From assembly GCA_027596195.1 (NCBI GenBank), contig JADGJG010000723.1:1-13412 (forward strand): a stretch of 13,412 nt of DNA. The letters are read 5' to 3'. Source of the DNA: Podochytrium sp. JEL0797 (lineage: Eukaryota > Chytridiomycota > Chytridiomycetes > Chytridiales > Chytriomycetaceae). Positions 1 to 9,312 of this stretch are shown one piece after another. The notes under the pieces were generated by a model, which saw only the letters and a program-made list of their open reading frames with translations, was not told the DNA's origin and ran no database searches. Each line of letters opens with the position of its first letter. Within the stretch, counting starts at the first letter, position 1. The position numbers and the translations under genes were made by a program.

Positions 1-997
<997 letters not shown>

Positions 998-1311
998 CTG
1001 TGGAGTGTTTTTTTTTCGCGTGTGCGTTTGGATGGGAGGATAGCGAAGTAGAATTTATTCAGAACTAATGGATTCTTTGTTCCTCAAAAGATCAATGGTT
1101 CAAGGGAACGGATCGAATGAGAATATTCGAACGCGTTTTGATTGCCTCGTTGGAGAAACACGCTTCATCTCCTTCCCTTCCCTTTTCTCTTCTCTTCATC
1201 CCACGATGTGTTTCACTTCTCATTCTCAACTCGGTATTAATCTGACGATTGGCAGTGAGTCCTCAGCTTGTTCTCAAAGTGCCAAACAAGCTGCGAAAAA
1301 AACAAACAAAA
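998..1311. promoter_or_regulatory. Shared divergent promoter region of csn5 and the UEV gene
   Basis: This is the whole 314-bp interval between two divergent start codons, so it must hold both promoters unless unseen 5' exons exist. It contains a pyrimidine-rich stretch at about 1166-1202 (CT-rich tracts are common near fungal transcription starts), an ACGCGT hexamer at 1131-1136 (MCB-like), and an A-rich leader before the UEV ATG. I see no convincing TATA box. Function is inferred from position. Confidence 0.6.
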
Positions 1312-2527
1312 ATGGCAACAGGTGCGCAACGCATCCCCGAACGAGAGGATAAGCAGGGGGGAGCGCTAATCCAAACCCCTCCGAGAAACCCGAACTGTTC
1401 CAATCGTGTGGTCCCGAACAAGAGAGACTCGTTTTGGATCCACGGACCAGCCCCCAACTTCCCACTATCCCCGTCCCTCCCCTCCCCTTCCCCCACAGCA
1501 CTGAATCAACCCACTCACCCCCCTCCACCAATACCCCCCATTAGTTCCGCGCAACTTCCGTCTCCTCGAAGAACTCGAAAAGGGCGAAAAGGGCCTCGGC
1601 GATGGCACCATCTCGTACGGCCTCTCGGACGGTGACGATCTGCTCATGACCAACTGGCACGGCACTATTATTGGGCCTGGAAACGTATGTTGTTGGGGTC
1701 GTTGTTTTGATGTGCTGGGGGCTGGGAGGATGGCTCGGTTGAGGTGGTGGTCGGTATGGATGTGGCTGAATTCGAGACACGATCCGCGACCTTCTCTGAC
1801 CTTCCATCGAACGACCTGATTATTCGAATCACATGTTGCCTCCTTTTCTGGACTCTTGAATTTTGACATTACGGATGCGAAAGCCCCCCGCGGGTCATTG
1901 CAGTCGAACTTTTCTAAAACCGACAATCGTCGTCGAACCAGCGCTCCCCACTCCTTCGTTTCCCCTCGTTTCTCTCCCACCTCCATCCTCTCAACTCCAA
2001 ATCAACACAAACACAGACCGTCCACGAAAACAGAATCTACTCCCTCCGAATCGTGTGCGGACCAAACTACCCCGAAAAACCCCCCGTCGTGCAATTCGCG
2101 AGTCGCGTCAACATGAGCGGTGTGAATCAGACGAATGGAAAGGTGAGGATTGGTTGTTGGAGTTGCTTGTATTTGGGAGGGGGGGTTGACACGCCGCCCC
2201 GTGGGCGTGGAGTCGAGATCGGTTCCCGGGATCGTTGAGTCGAATGCTGTGTGGGACTTGACCCAGTGTGGTCCTCCCTCGAGTCGTCCAAGTATTCCCT
2301 TTTGCCATGGATGCGATTTCGAAAATGCAACCCCCACTTCCCTTCTTCAGACAAAACCGGCACACTGATCATCTCCCCCACGCGATCTCCAGATTGAAAA
2401 ACTCGCTTGTCTGGATGCCTGGAAACGCTCCTATACGCTCGAAAATGTGCTCGTCGAGTTGAGACGGGAGATGGGGTCCCCGAGCAACAGAAAGCTCGCG
2501 CAGCCGGTGGAAGGGAGTATGTTCTGA
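1312..2527 (+). CDS. MMS2: Ubiquitin-conjugating enzyme E2 variant (UEV, MMS2/UEV1 type)
   Basis: This is a catalytically inactive E2-like partner. Members of this family pair with Ubc13 to build Lys63-linked ubiquitin chains in post-replication DNA repair. Exons are 1312-1321, 1545-1684, 2017-2142 and 2393-2527, giving 136 residues; the usual length is about 137-147. The first exon codes only MAT plus one base, and its phase-1 join to the next exon restores [17 protein letters not shown]. Further blocks are [57 protein letters not shown] and [12 protein letters not shown]. There is no active-site cysteine in the stretch after the YPEKPP block where E2 enzymes carry it, as expected for a UEV. 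Introns (223, 332 and 250 nt) are much longer than those elsewhere in the window. It is divergent from csn5. Identity is firm; the choice between MMS2 and UEV1 naming is not meaningful in a fungus. Confidence 0.95.
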
Positions 2528-2919
2528 AGCACGTACATACCTCTTTTTTTACAATTATGATGGTCGGTTGGTGGAAGTGTGGTGATGTCTGAGCGGAAGT
2601 GAAAAAATTGAATTGTTGTCACGTCATTTTCCTGGGTGGATCCCGAAAATCCGCCTACTCCCCAATCGTGGTCCAATCCAATCGGCGCCGGAAAAATCAC
2701 CTTTCATCCGAAAACGTGATTCTCAAAAAAAACTCTGGGTGTGATCGAGTTGCACGCGTGCCAGAAAAATCAATCAAAAAATACCTTCTCATTGACCCCG
2801 CCTTCAGATCTGCCACCCCGCATCCAGCGAAACTGCTCCCCAGTCATCCGACCCTCCCGTTGTCCTGCAGAGACCAATGCAGTCCAACCACGGCCCTTCT
2901 TTTCAAGCCATCCATCTCC
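2528..2919. other. Intergenic stretch between the UEV gene and the first LRR pseudogene
   Basis: No gene is recognised here. An open frame runs through from 2599 into the F-box start, but its codons show no conserved protein block, so I do not count it. Possible promoter elements are two abutting CCAAT boxes at 2673-2682 and a CRE-like TCACGTCA at 2619-2626. Their function is not shown. Confidence 0.5.
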
Positions 2920-3679
2920 ATGAACCCGACAGAGACCCTGCCTGGCACTCGCTTCACTGATCTTCCCGTGGAGGTTGCCCTCCGAATCCTCAGCTGGATG
3001 CACCCAAAGCAAGTGCGGAAGCTTCGTGGACTCTCGAAAACTTTGAAGGCGTGCCTTTCAACTCCCTCGTTTGCGCGTATGAACTTGGCCACCCAACTCG
3101 ACTCCTCTCGCTTGTCAACCACCCCCTCAACAAGACCATCAAAACAAGATCTCCTCTACCTGAAGGCTCCCCAGCAATACCAAACGGAATATTTTCAAAT
3201 GCGGTGGGCCCAGCTCGAAACACTGATGTGGTTCGGCCATTGTCTCAACATTGCCCTCATGAGCTGCAAGAATCTTGTCGAGTTGGCTCTCGAAACCAGC
3301 TGCATTTTTGGATCAATTCCTGCCGAAATTGGATAACTCGCGTCGCTTGAATTCTTGGACCTTCGAATGAACCGACTCAAAGGCACGATTCCCTCCAGCC
3401 TTGGAAGATTGCATCAGCTAAAACGACTTAATCTCTCCCGTAACCGACTGTTGGGCCCAATTCCTCCCGAGCTTGGACAGTGCCGCAAGTTGGAGTTCCT
3501 TGCTCTCGGTGGGATCTTGCCTCCTTGAGCTTGGTCTTTTCTCTGCCCTTCGGCAGCTTTATCTCTACGACTGTGCTTTCACGGGTTCCATTCCGCCAGA
3601 GTTTGGGCTGCTTGCGCATTTGAGCTGGTTGTGGTTACGCGACAATTTGTCGTGTGGAGAGATCCACAAAGTGATTTGA
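2920..3679 (+). pseudogene. F-box + plant-type LRR gene, broken by a stop and a frameshift (copy a)
   Basis: The Met at 2920 opens an F-box-like segment (FTDLPVEVALRILSWM, residues about 12-27). It is followed by about 85 residues without recognisable repeats, then LRRs of the plant-specific kind with the LxGxIPxxLG pattern: FGSIPAEIG, LKGTIPSSLG, LLGPIPPELG, FTGSIPPEFG. Two lesions are visible. A TAA at 3334-3336 replaces one codon inside a repeat (EIG-stop-LASLEFLDL). One extra T near 3525-3526 shifts the frame, so the last repeats continue in frame 2 up to a TGA at 3677-3679. If translated as it stands, it would give a 138-residue F-box protein without most of its LRRs. F-box proteins usually link substrates to SCF ubiquitin ligases. 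Alternatives are a recently inactivated allele, or two sequencing errors. Confidence 0.8.
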
Positions 3680-3720
3680 GAAAGGTCCAGGGAGGACGTC
3701 AATACTCCAATGCCAATCCC

Positions 3721-4080
3721 CAATCGAACCAATTCTGACAACCTCACGCGGGATGGAGCCTGAAAAATATGTTCAAAAAATTCGAGCTCTAGTCTAAGGG
3801 GGGGAATGGGGCCAGTGAGGCAATTTTCCGACAAATCGAGAGTACATAAGCCGAAAAGTCCAAAGATCGTCATTAAGAGTGTGGCGCTTGAATTGGTGGT
3901 GGGTAAGGGCCCGCAGATCACCAATTTGATGAGGAATGCAACCAGACAGAGAGTTTTCTGGTAGGATTTTAGATATTTCAACGACGTGTAGACACCAGCA
4001 GCTACCAAAACGGCCGCCCAGTGGACTGATCTCCAAACAAGCCAGATCCTGAAGGATAAGCTCCCGGACAATTTCTCAAA
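3721..4080 (-). pseudogene. LRR gene remnant in several frames (copy b)
   Basis: Read on the minus strand, three LRR blocks appear in order but in different frames. First is ENSLSGCIPHQIGDLRAL (about 3959-3906), then CTLDLSENCLTGPIPP (about 3849-3802), then YFSGSIPREVVRIGSIG (about 3768-3720). All have the N-x-L-x-G-x-IP pattern of plant-type LRRs. No single frame joins them and there is no F-box at the 5' side, so this is a decayed fragment. It lies in opposite orientation to copies a and c and between them, which suggests an inversion or an inverted insertion within the cluster. Confidence 0.75.
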
Positions 4081-4182
4081 TCGACTATTTATTTGCTATT
4101 ACAGTTTTGGAATTTTTTCACTTTATTCGCTCAATCACTATTTCAAAAATAGTAAAAACTGTACCTTCCTAATTCATGAAAA

Positions 4183-4474
4183 ATGGACTCCTCTCTGATC
4201 GCTTCTCTGCCCACAGAATTGCTCGAGCCCGTCTTTAAGGCCGCGCAACCTGCGGCCTCCTCATACCGCAATTGAGACAAGTTCTTTCGCATCCGATTCC
4301 GCCCGAGCTTGGACAGTGTGCTTCTCGAACGGGAATGCGCTCTCGATTGGGGTCCTTAATTGTGCAATCTCCCTATATATGGTTCATCTCTTCAGTTGTA
4401 CTTTCACGGGGTCCATTCCACCAGATTTTGGGCAGCTTGCGAGTTTGAGGGAGTTGCAGTTGCGCCGCAATTTA
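4183..4474 (+). pseudogene. F-box start plus LRR remnant with internal loss (copy c)
   Basis: A Met at 4183 starts an F-box-like opening (LPTELLEPVFKAAQP) that meets a TGA at 4273-4275. Only 20 bases further, the LRR block IPPELGQC appears in another frame (4296-4319). It nearly matches the same block in copy a at the DNA level. A third frame carries CTFTGSIPPDFGQLASLREL (from 4397), matching the last repeat of copy a. The middle of the gene is therefore missing and three frames are used. Copies a and c are clear relatives. Confidence 0.75.
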
Positions 4475-4746
4475 ATACCTGTTACATTATTAACCAAAAA
4501 AGTGAGCACTCTCAGTTCTGTCAAATATCCCAATTTTAAATATTTCCACCAATTATGATTCTCTTAATTGAGACTGACTAAATCTGAAGGTTAAGTGAAA
4601 GAGCACATTCTCCCAGCCTCGATATTGTAGAGTCCAAGCGTCAAAAGCGACGCATATGCACCACCAAAACTGTTGACTTTTTAAAGAAGAACCGTACACT
4701 GCCGAGGCACGAGGCCTCTTCCCCTGAATTTGACAAATAAAACATT

Positions 4747-5595
4747 ATGAATGAACAACAAACCAGTCTCTTCTACAATATCCCCATTTCTATCCTCACA
4801 ACCACCGGAACCGCTTTTACATCCTTCCTCTTGCTTGCACTCATTCGACAAGGACTGGTCCAGGACACATTCGGCAAAATAGCCATCCTCTCGACTTCAC
4901 TCGTGCTGGGCCTGGTGATCGCCGCCCAAGCTCTATATCAACTGGCTGACCCTGAACACTCACCAGCATTATGCAAGGTCTATGGTGCACTCGTGTCCGG
5001 TTTAATCGTGCTTTGGGGTGGTTTGCAAACCATCCTGGCCGTTGAAAGGCTGAGCCTCATCAAATGGAACCAAGACATGAATCCAACCACATTCCATCTC
5101 TACTTTACTCTTGCAGTATGCGTGATGTGCATCCAGCTGTTACTAAATTTGCTGGACCCAACGACCACGGAATCCACGTCTCGATGTCAGCGGTGTCTAA
5201 TGCCACAGCTCCCGTGGCTCAAAACGCTGTTTGTATCACAGCTCTGGGTTTTTCTCTGCTCCTTCACGATCATAATGACATTCTCCTACTATACTGCGTA
5301 CGTGGAAATCTGCGCGTTGTTGAGCTCCTCCTCGAACCATCCCGTTTACTTGAAGGTTCAAAAGGCGGTTCTGATTCGATGCGCCGCCTTGTCACTCGTT
5401 GGGGCAATTTTATATGGTCCTGTGGCCCTGATTTGGAGCTTTCAAGTGTTTGGCGGATGGTGGGGGGAGGAGTCGGACACGCTGGTGTTTTTTTGTCTTG
5501 TGTGGCCCGTGTTGGAGCAGGTGGCAACGCCCACCCTCATTTTAATACTTCAGGAAAACTATCGCCTTGCTCTTGTCAAGCGTAATAAACTGTGA
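4747..5595 (+). CDS. Seven-transmembrane receptor-like protein (rhodopsin-like GPCR)
   Basis: This is a single-exon protein of 282 residues with seven hydrophobic segments at about 12-33, 45-66, 75-104, 115-136, 158-186, 206-234 and 246-268. Features of class A receptors can be seen. There is a Cys near the outer start of TM3 (Cys76). An Asp/Glu-Arg motif at the inner end of TM3 (ERL, 100-102) resembles DRY. A proline lies in TM6 (YGP, 223-225), and a proline in TM7 (ATPTLIL, 260-266) sits where NPxxY normally occurs. The TM1 Asn and the full NPxxY are not present, so it is a divergent member. It would sit in the plasma membrane and signal through G proteins; the ligand is unknown. It lies between decayed LRR copies but has an intact frame. 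A donor-like GTGAGT overlaps the stop codon region at 5591. It could instead be another 7TM type; the topology is more certain than the family. Confidence 0.75.
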   Translation: MNEQQTSLFYNIPISILTTTGTAFTSFLLLALIRQGLVQDTFGKIAILSTSLVLGLVIAAQALYQLADPEHSPALCKVYGALVSGLIVLWGGLQTILAVERLSLIKWNQDMNPTTFHLYFTLAVCVMCIQLLLNLLDPTTTESTSRCQRCLMPQLPWLKTLFVSQLWVFLCSFTIIMTFSYYTAYVEICALLSSSSNHPVYLKVQKAVLIRCAALSLVGAILYGPVALIWSFQVFGGWWGEESDTLVFFCLVWPVLEQVATPTLILILQENYRLALVKRNKL

Positions 5596-5841
5596 GTAGG
5601 AAAGAATAACTAAACTTCCATTCCAAGGATGAGAAAGATCGAAGTTTTTTACGGTTTGGTTGATTATTCCTGGACGCGTGTGTCAAAAAGAGACGTGATT
5701 CTCTCCACACACAGAAAATTCCGTTGGCTGAAAATCAAAAATAACCAATCTATGGTCCTTCCACCGGCAGCGAAATTGGTCACCCGCTATCCAACACTCA
5801 TCCTGAAGATGCAACCAATGCGGCCTCTTCAAATCCATCCC

Positions 5842-5984
5842 CATTGCTGTGATGGGCTGCCAAAATCTTGTCGAGTTGGTTCTCGGAAACACTTCCCTCA
5901 GCGGCTAAATTCCTGCAACTCGCGTCGCTTCAATTCTTGGCCCTTCGAATGAGCGGACTCGAAGGCACGATCCCCCCCCCCCCC
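5842..5984 (+). pseudogene. LRR gene fragment (copy d)
   Basis: This aligns by eye with copy a from about 3251 to 3394. Shared DNA includes AATCTTGTCGAGTTGG and AACTCGCGTCGCTT, and the shared protein blocks are CQNLVELVLGN and LASLQFLALRMSGLEGTIP. Compared with copy a it has a TAA inside the LSG-x-IP pattern and an 11-nt deletion removing the AEIG part, which shifts the frame. The fragment ends in a run of 13 C (5972-5984) and is followed at once by the truncated NmrA-like fragment. No F-box part is seen upstream. Confidence 0.75.
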
Positions 5985-5993
5985 AAGTCTTAA

Positions 5994-6233
5994 CTAAAAC
6001 TGGTAGAATGTAATATTCTCACCTTTCCCAAGTGCTGCCAAGTCGTTGTTGTCGCCCTTGTGATATTCCACTCTTCCACCGCCATTGACGGTCGCAAAGA
6101 GGGCTTGCGCTTTCGCCGTGTCGCGGACATACACTCTCACAACGCAATTGGACGAGCGCGAGAGAAGCTCCTTGACAAGGTGCTGCCCAATCTTTCCGGT
6201 GGCTCCTGTGATCAGAATTGTTTCGAAGGTCAT
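5994..6233 (-). pseudogene. 5' fragment of an NmrA-type NAD(P)-binding protein
   Basis: The open frame begins with MTFETILITGATGKIGQHL, the first beta strand and glycine-rich loop (GATGKIG, a GxxGxxG Rossmann motif) of the NmrA/atypical short-chain dehydrogenase family. It continues with VRVYVRDTAKAQALF and GDNNDLAALGKG, typical of this family's second and third strands. After about 71 residues the match ends; family members are usually near 280-330 residues. The break coincides with a donor-like site (AAAG followed by GTGAGA, GT at 6022-6021), so what survives may be exon 1. I find no continuation on the minus strand to the left, where LRR copy d lies. The start codon and leader look normal, so a transcript could still be made. 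Confidence 0.7.
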
Positions 6234-6602
6234 TTTTAGAATGTAGTGAGAGGTATGCGTTTCTGCCTTTTTTCAGCTCTGATTTGAATTGTTTCAAATC
6301 CATAATGAATGTAGGAAGAGAGTTGATTCTTGTTCATGGTTTTTGCATGGTTTTTGGTGCAAATCAAATCAAATTTGCCCCGAATCATGGCTTGCGAATA
6401 ATTCTTGGGAGTTTGTCGACATGGCACCGATTAAATCAACTTCACCCATTAATTAAAACAAAGTCGCGTTTGATCGCATTTGTGGAGGAGTATGGAATCA
6501 TCCGATATTCAGACAAATGCGTGTGAATCCAAGCTTTGGCAAATTGCTCCACGTCGAATTAAAAGCGCAGATAAGCACGCACGTTACTTCCCGCGAAATT
6601 CA
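6234..6602. other. Intergenic region between the NmrA fragment and the DUF5662-like gene
   Basis: This divergent 369-bp spacer is AT-rich compared with its flanks. It holds a perfect 11-bp tandem repeat (CATGGTTTTTG, 6335-6356) and an AAATC-rich stretch soon after. An open frame runs from 6480 into the next gene, but its 41 codons before 6603 show nothing conserved. It should hold the promoter of the gene at 6603. Confidence 0.5.
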
Positions 6603-7332
6603 ATGACCAGTGTGACCACCTCGTCGATGGACGGCACCGTCTTTATGAACTGGGCCGCGGATTACCAGCAGGAAGCTCTCTACCGCCTCTTGACTCTCTG
6701 CAACATAACTCCCGAATCGTACGGCGTTTCCAAAACCAACTCTGGACTGAGCGATCTCGACTTTCAGTCATTTGCGCACGGTTTCAAAGCCAAGCGAAAC
6801 ATTGAGATTGCGTTGAGTCACAAGGCGTTTATTGTGCGGACGTTTAAGCGGTTCAAGGATGCGGCCTTTCCGAATCTGACGCTGGAGTTTGCCGAGGCGC
6901 ATGATAACTCAAAGGTGCGGATTTGTCTCGGGTGATTTGGTCGGGGGTTTGGCACGATTCTGACGGTTTGATCAGGTGAATAGTTTTGTTGAGGTTGTAG
7001 GATACACGGAGCGGTGGGTTCACGGCCGTCACAACAGCGAGTTTTGGAAACCCGCAAAGTTGCATCATTACGCCCACAACTCGCATCACCCCGAGTTTCA
7101 CGTGAACGCGGATGGATCGTTGAATCCTATGCCTGCGAGTGATTTGGAGGAGAGCGTTGTGGATATGTTGGCGATTCAGTGGGAGCGTAGGTTTGCGGGA
7201 CGCGAGGATGTGACCGGGGCGGAGCTGGCGGATGTTGACGAGAGGTACTTGGATCGGTATTTGCCGGAGGATCGGGAGAAGGTGAGGGTCATGTTGAGGG
7301 TGATTGCTGGGTGTGGGTTGCCGCGGTTGTGA
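6603..7332 (+). CDS. DUF5662-like protein with HD-type histidine motifs
   Basis: Two exons, 6603-6914 and 6976-7332, are joined over a 61-nt GT-AG intron and give 222 residues. The conserved part is residues about 64-146. It runs through KRNIEIALSHKAFIVRTFKR, then the motif HDNSK (100-104) formed across the splice junction, then HHYAHNSHHPE (134-144). This layout (a leading His, HDxSK, then HHxxxNxHHPE) matches what I recall of the DUF5662 family, found in bacteria, large viruses and some eukaryotes. It resembles HD-domain metal-dependent phosphohydrolases, so the His and Asp residues probably bind metal. No substrate is known. The Met at 6603 is the start nearest the conserved part; an in-frame Met at 6486 and the ATG at 6480 remain possible. 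The C-terminal 75 residues are acidic and basic without known motifs. The family call is from memory of the motif and moderately sure. Confidence 0.7.
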
Positions 7333-7895
7333 GTGTTCGCCACGCGTGCGACGCGTTTTTTGAATCGGGGTTTGGCAGGATGTTTGATGGATTCAACAAG
7401 TTGTGTATGGTTTAGTAGACCGGCCTAAATACCTAATAATGATAAAACGAAAGTTAAAACGCGTACAAATACTCTTTCGTCGCCTTATCTCCCTAAACGT
7501 AGGAAACTACAGCTCGACTTCGGCGGGTTTTTACTCATACGAGTTTTTACTCATACGATACCCCAAAATCTCGCTGAATGGACTCTCAAATCACCACACT
7601 GGAAATCCCTCACCTACCAAGTCCTTGCCGAACACGTATCACGAAACTCGAATCACTATTCCCTGCAATTTCGTCTCCCAAGGACCAAGACAAACGACCC
7701 TACTCAAATTCAAATCGCTCTATGACGCTGAAGCGATCGCGATTGGGCATGAACAGCCGGGTGTGGGCGTTGAAGTGCAAAATGGCGAATGGGAAGGAGT
7801 TCAAGATAGGGACCGCTTTTTGGGATGCGATGTGGCAGAATCCGCCTCAAGTCGAGGGGAGGCTGGGGTGTATCAGTTTCAAGGGTTGATAATAG
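7333..7895. other. Stretch without a recognised gene
   Basis: Two ACGCGT sites occur at 7342-7347 and 7351-7356, and another at 7459-7464. A perfect 16-bp tandem duplication lies at 7527-7558. Two overlapping open frames cover the right half; neither gives a protein I know. The region should include the 3' end of the DUF5662-like gene and the promoter of the F-box gene at 7896. Confidence 0.5.
7578..7889 (+). CDS. Doubtful 103-residue ORF, unrecognised
   Basis: The frame runs from MDSQITTLEIPHL to a TGA six bases before the Met of the F-box gene. Its second half (GKEFKIGTAFWDAMWQNPP and EGRLGCISFKG) has a protein-like look with aromatic and glycine residues. I do not recognise a family, and an alternative frame is also open over the same bases. 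It could be the decayed end of a gene, a leader ORF of the F-box transcript, or chance. Confidence 0.2.
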   Translation: MDSQITTLEIPHLPSPCRTRITKLESLFPAISSPKDQDKRPYSNSNRSMTLKRSRLGMNSRVWALKCKMANGKEFKIGTAFWDAMWQNPPQVEGRLGCISFKG

Positions 7896-8915
7896 ATGGA
7901 GCGCAACAAAACTCGTCCGAAAATGGAACCTTCGCCTTGCTGTGCAGCCATTGCCGCCGAGAACCAAATCCTTCGCGCCAAACTCAAGATTGCCCTGGAT
8001 GAAATCAACCTGTTTCGCAGAATTCTGCATGCCCCTCCGTTGGAGGAAATCGTCATCCTTTCTATGACTCCGCTTCTGACCACCTCTTGCCGCCCCTCGC
8101 TCGATGGATTGCCAACGGAGGTCACGGATCGCATTGCCTCGTACTTGGACGCCAAGAGCTTCATTCGCCTCGCCCACACGCTTCGGTCCCTCAAACCAGC
8201 ATCCCAAGTCCTTATTGCTGTTGGAATTGCCTTCAACCTCAAATCAGACAAGCTGTGGCCACAATTTGACTTCCCATGCCGCGGGCCTATTCCTTCTCAG
8301 CATCTTCTTCTCATTCACAACTTCTCTCGCCTCCTCAATCGATTTGGTGGAATCGCTCGACTACAATTGGAGGGCGGCGCGCATGTTGAGAATAGCAAAG
8401 CATATGGACCCCTGTTACCTAGGGCGGTGGATTTGGAATGGTGCGAATATTTTAATGATCCGGACAGTGTTTGCGACGTGTTGGAAGGATTGCGACAATG
8501 GAATGTCTCGGTTCGAAACCTCAATCTTCAATATTGTGAATTGACCAAAGGCATTTTGGAGTGTGGAAACTTTTCGCATTTGTCTGGTTTCTTCGTGCGG
8601 CAAGGTCTGGATTGGTTTTGGAAATATTTGGACGCCTTCGATACGAATGAGGAGCTGCGTGAATTGGGGATAGTGATCGAAGACGATGCTGTTGATGAGG
8701 AATACACTGAGGGCGAGTTGGAGGAGTTGCTGGGGCTTTTGAATCATTCAAAACTGAGACGACTGAGACGCGTTTCATTTTCGTTTGAGACTGATGATGG
8801 TGGCTCGGAAAACTCAAGGTTATTGTTGCTTGGGTTGGAAGACAAAGTGGAGAAGGAAGGGTGGGCTGTCACAAAACACGAAGAAAATTACGGCTGGGTA
8901 CGCGTTTTGAAATGA
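7896..8915 (+). CDS. F-box protein with N-terminal coiled coil
   Basis: This is a single-exon protein of 339 residues. Residues about 18-46 form a probable coiled coil (AENQILRAKLKIALDEINLF). The F-box is at about 69-105 (LDGLPTEVTDRIASYLDAKS), with the usual LP start and hydrophobic spacing. The remainder has LRR-like blocks (VDLEWCEYF, VRNLNLQYCEL, LRELGIVIED, LRRLRRVSFSF) without the plant-type GxIP pattern of the pseudogenes to the left. F-box proteins recruit substrates to SCF ubiquitin ligases through Skp1; the target here is unknown. The start at 7896 is the first Met; an alternative Met at 7923 (MEPSPCC) would also keep the coiled coil. It ends in TGA. Confidence 0.8.
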   Translation: MERNKTRPKMEPSPCCAAIAAENQILRAKLKIALDEINLFRRILHAPPLEEIVILSMTPLLTTSCRPSLDGLPTEVTDRIASYLDAKSFIRLAHTLRSLKPASQVLIAVGIAFNLKSDKLWPQFDFPCRGPIPSQHLLLIHNFSRLLNRFGGIARLQLEGGAHVENSKAYGPLLPRAVDLEWCEYFNDPDSVCDVLEGLRQWNVSVRNLNLQYCELTKGILECGNFSHLSGFFVRQGLDWFWKYLDAFDTNEELRELGIVIEDDAVDEEYTEGELEELLGLLNHSKLRRLRRVSFSFETDDGGSENSRLLLLGLEDKVEKEGWAVTKHEENYGWVRVLK

Positions 8916-9087
8916 AAAGATCATTCACACATTCCCGGCTCGTAGCTCCTTTCTGAAAATACGATCAGACGGCTAAGACCAGTCGATCATGGAATGCAAG
9001 AGGAATGAGTTCTGCATGTCGCAAATAGCGCCATGCAAAACGGGCTTCTCGCGTGGCGTATCGGCTCCGTTTCCAAAATCGTCGCGT

Positions 9088-9113
9088 GTATGGAATACTC
9101 CAACATTCCATAC
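9088..9113. repeat. Perfect 9-bp inverted repeat with 8-nt loop
   Basis: GTATGGAAT at 9088-9096 pairs with ATTCCATAC at 9105-9113. It lies between two converging genes, so it may fold in a 3' UTR. No function is shown. Confidence 0.7.
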
Positions 9114-9264
9114 CCCACACACTCTCTGACATCGGCTTATTCATAACTTTCCTCTTTTTTTGATAGTCGCAAAACGCGTCGAAAAGAAGGCGAAATCATT
9201 CTCTGGTGATTTTCTTGAGAGATTCTCGTCATATCGAAAAGAGATTCATTTAATCTTGACATTC

Positions 9265-9270
9265 TTTATT
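9265..9270 (-). terminator. Polyadenylation signal AATAAA of SDHD-A
   Basis: The minus strand reads AATAAA about 43 nt after the SDHD-A stop codon. Position and sequence fit a canonical poly(A) signal; cleavage is not shown. Confidence 0.5.
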
Positions 9271-9312
9271 CCGTTTTCCAAAATACGCGTCCGCGTTCCC
9301 GAATCACAGCAA

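Larger units (their letters stand above)
8916..9312. other. Convergent 3' spacer between the F-box gene and SDHD-A
   Basis: This 397-bp spacer lies between two converging genes and holds no recognised gene. It contains a 9-bp perfect hairpin (9088-9113), two ACGCGT sites (9174-9179 and 9285-9290) and a minus-strand AATAAA for SDHD-A. An open frame from 9160 runs antisense over the SDHD-A exons and is a shadow. Confidence 0.5.

Noticed and set aside
2599..2919. Upstream extension of the F-box frame to a Met at 2599
   Set aside because: The 107 extra residues show no conserved block and the F-box begins normally after the Met at 2920.
3334..3336. TAA read as Gln (altered genetic code)
   Set aside because: Intact genes in the window contain many Gln codons, all CAA or CAG, and no in-frame TAA or TAG. 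Other lesions in the same pseudogenes are frameshifts, which a code change cannot explain.
7578..7889. DUF427 domain in the ORF at 7578
   Set aside because: The end has a faint likeness, but the CPWKG core motif of DUF427 is absent from every frame here.
7710..8251. Minus-strand open frames over the F-box gene start
   Set aside because: They carry no recognisable domain, while the plus strand has a clear F-box.
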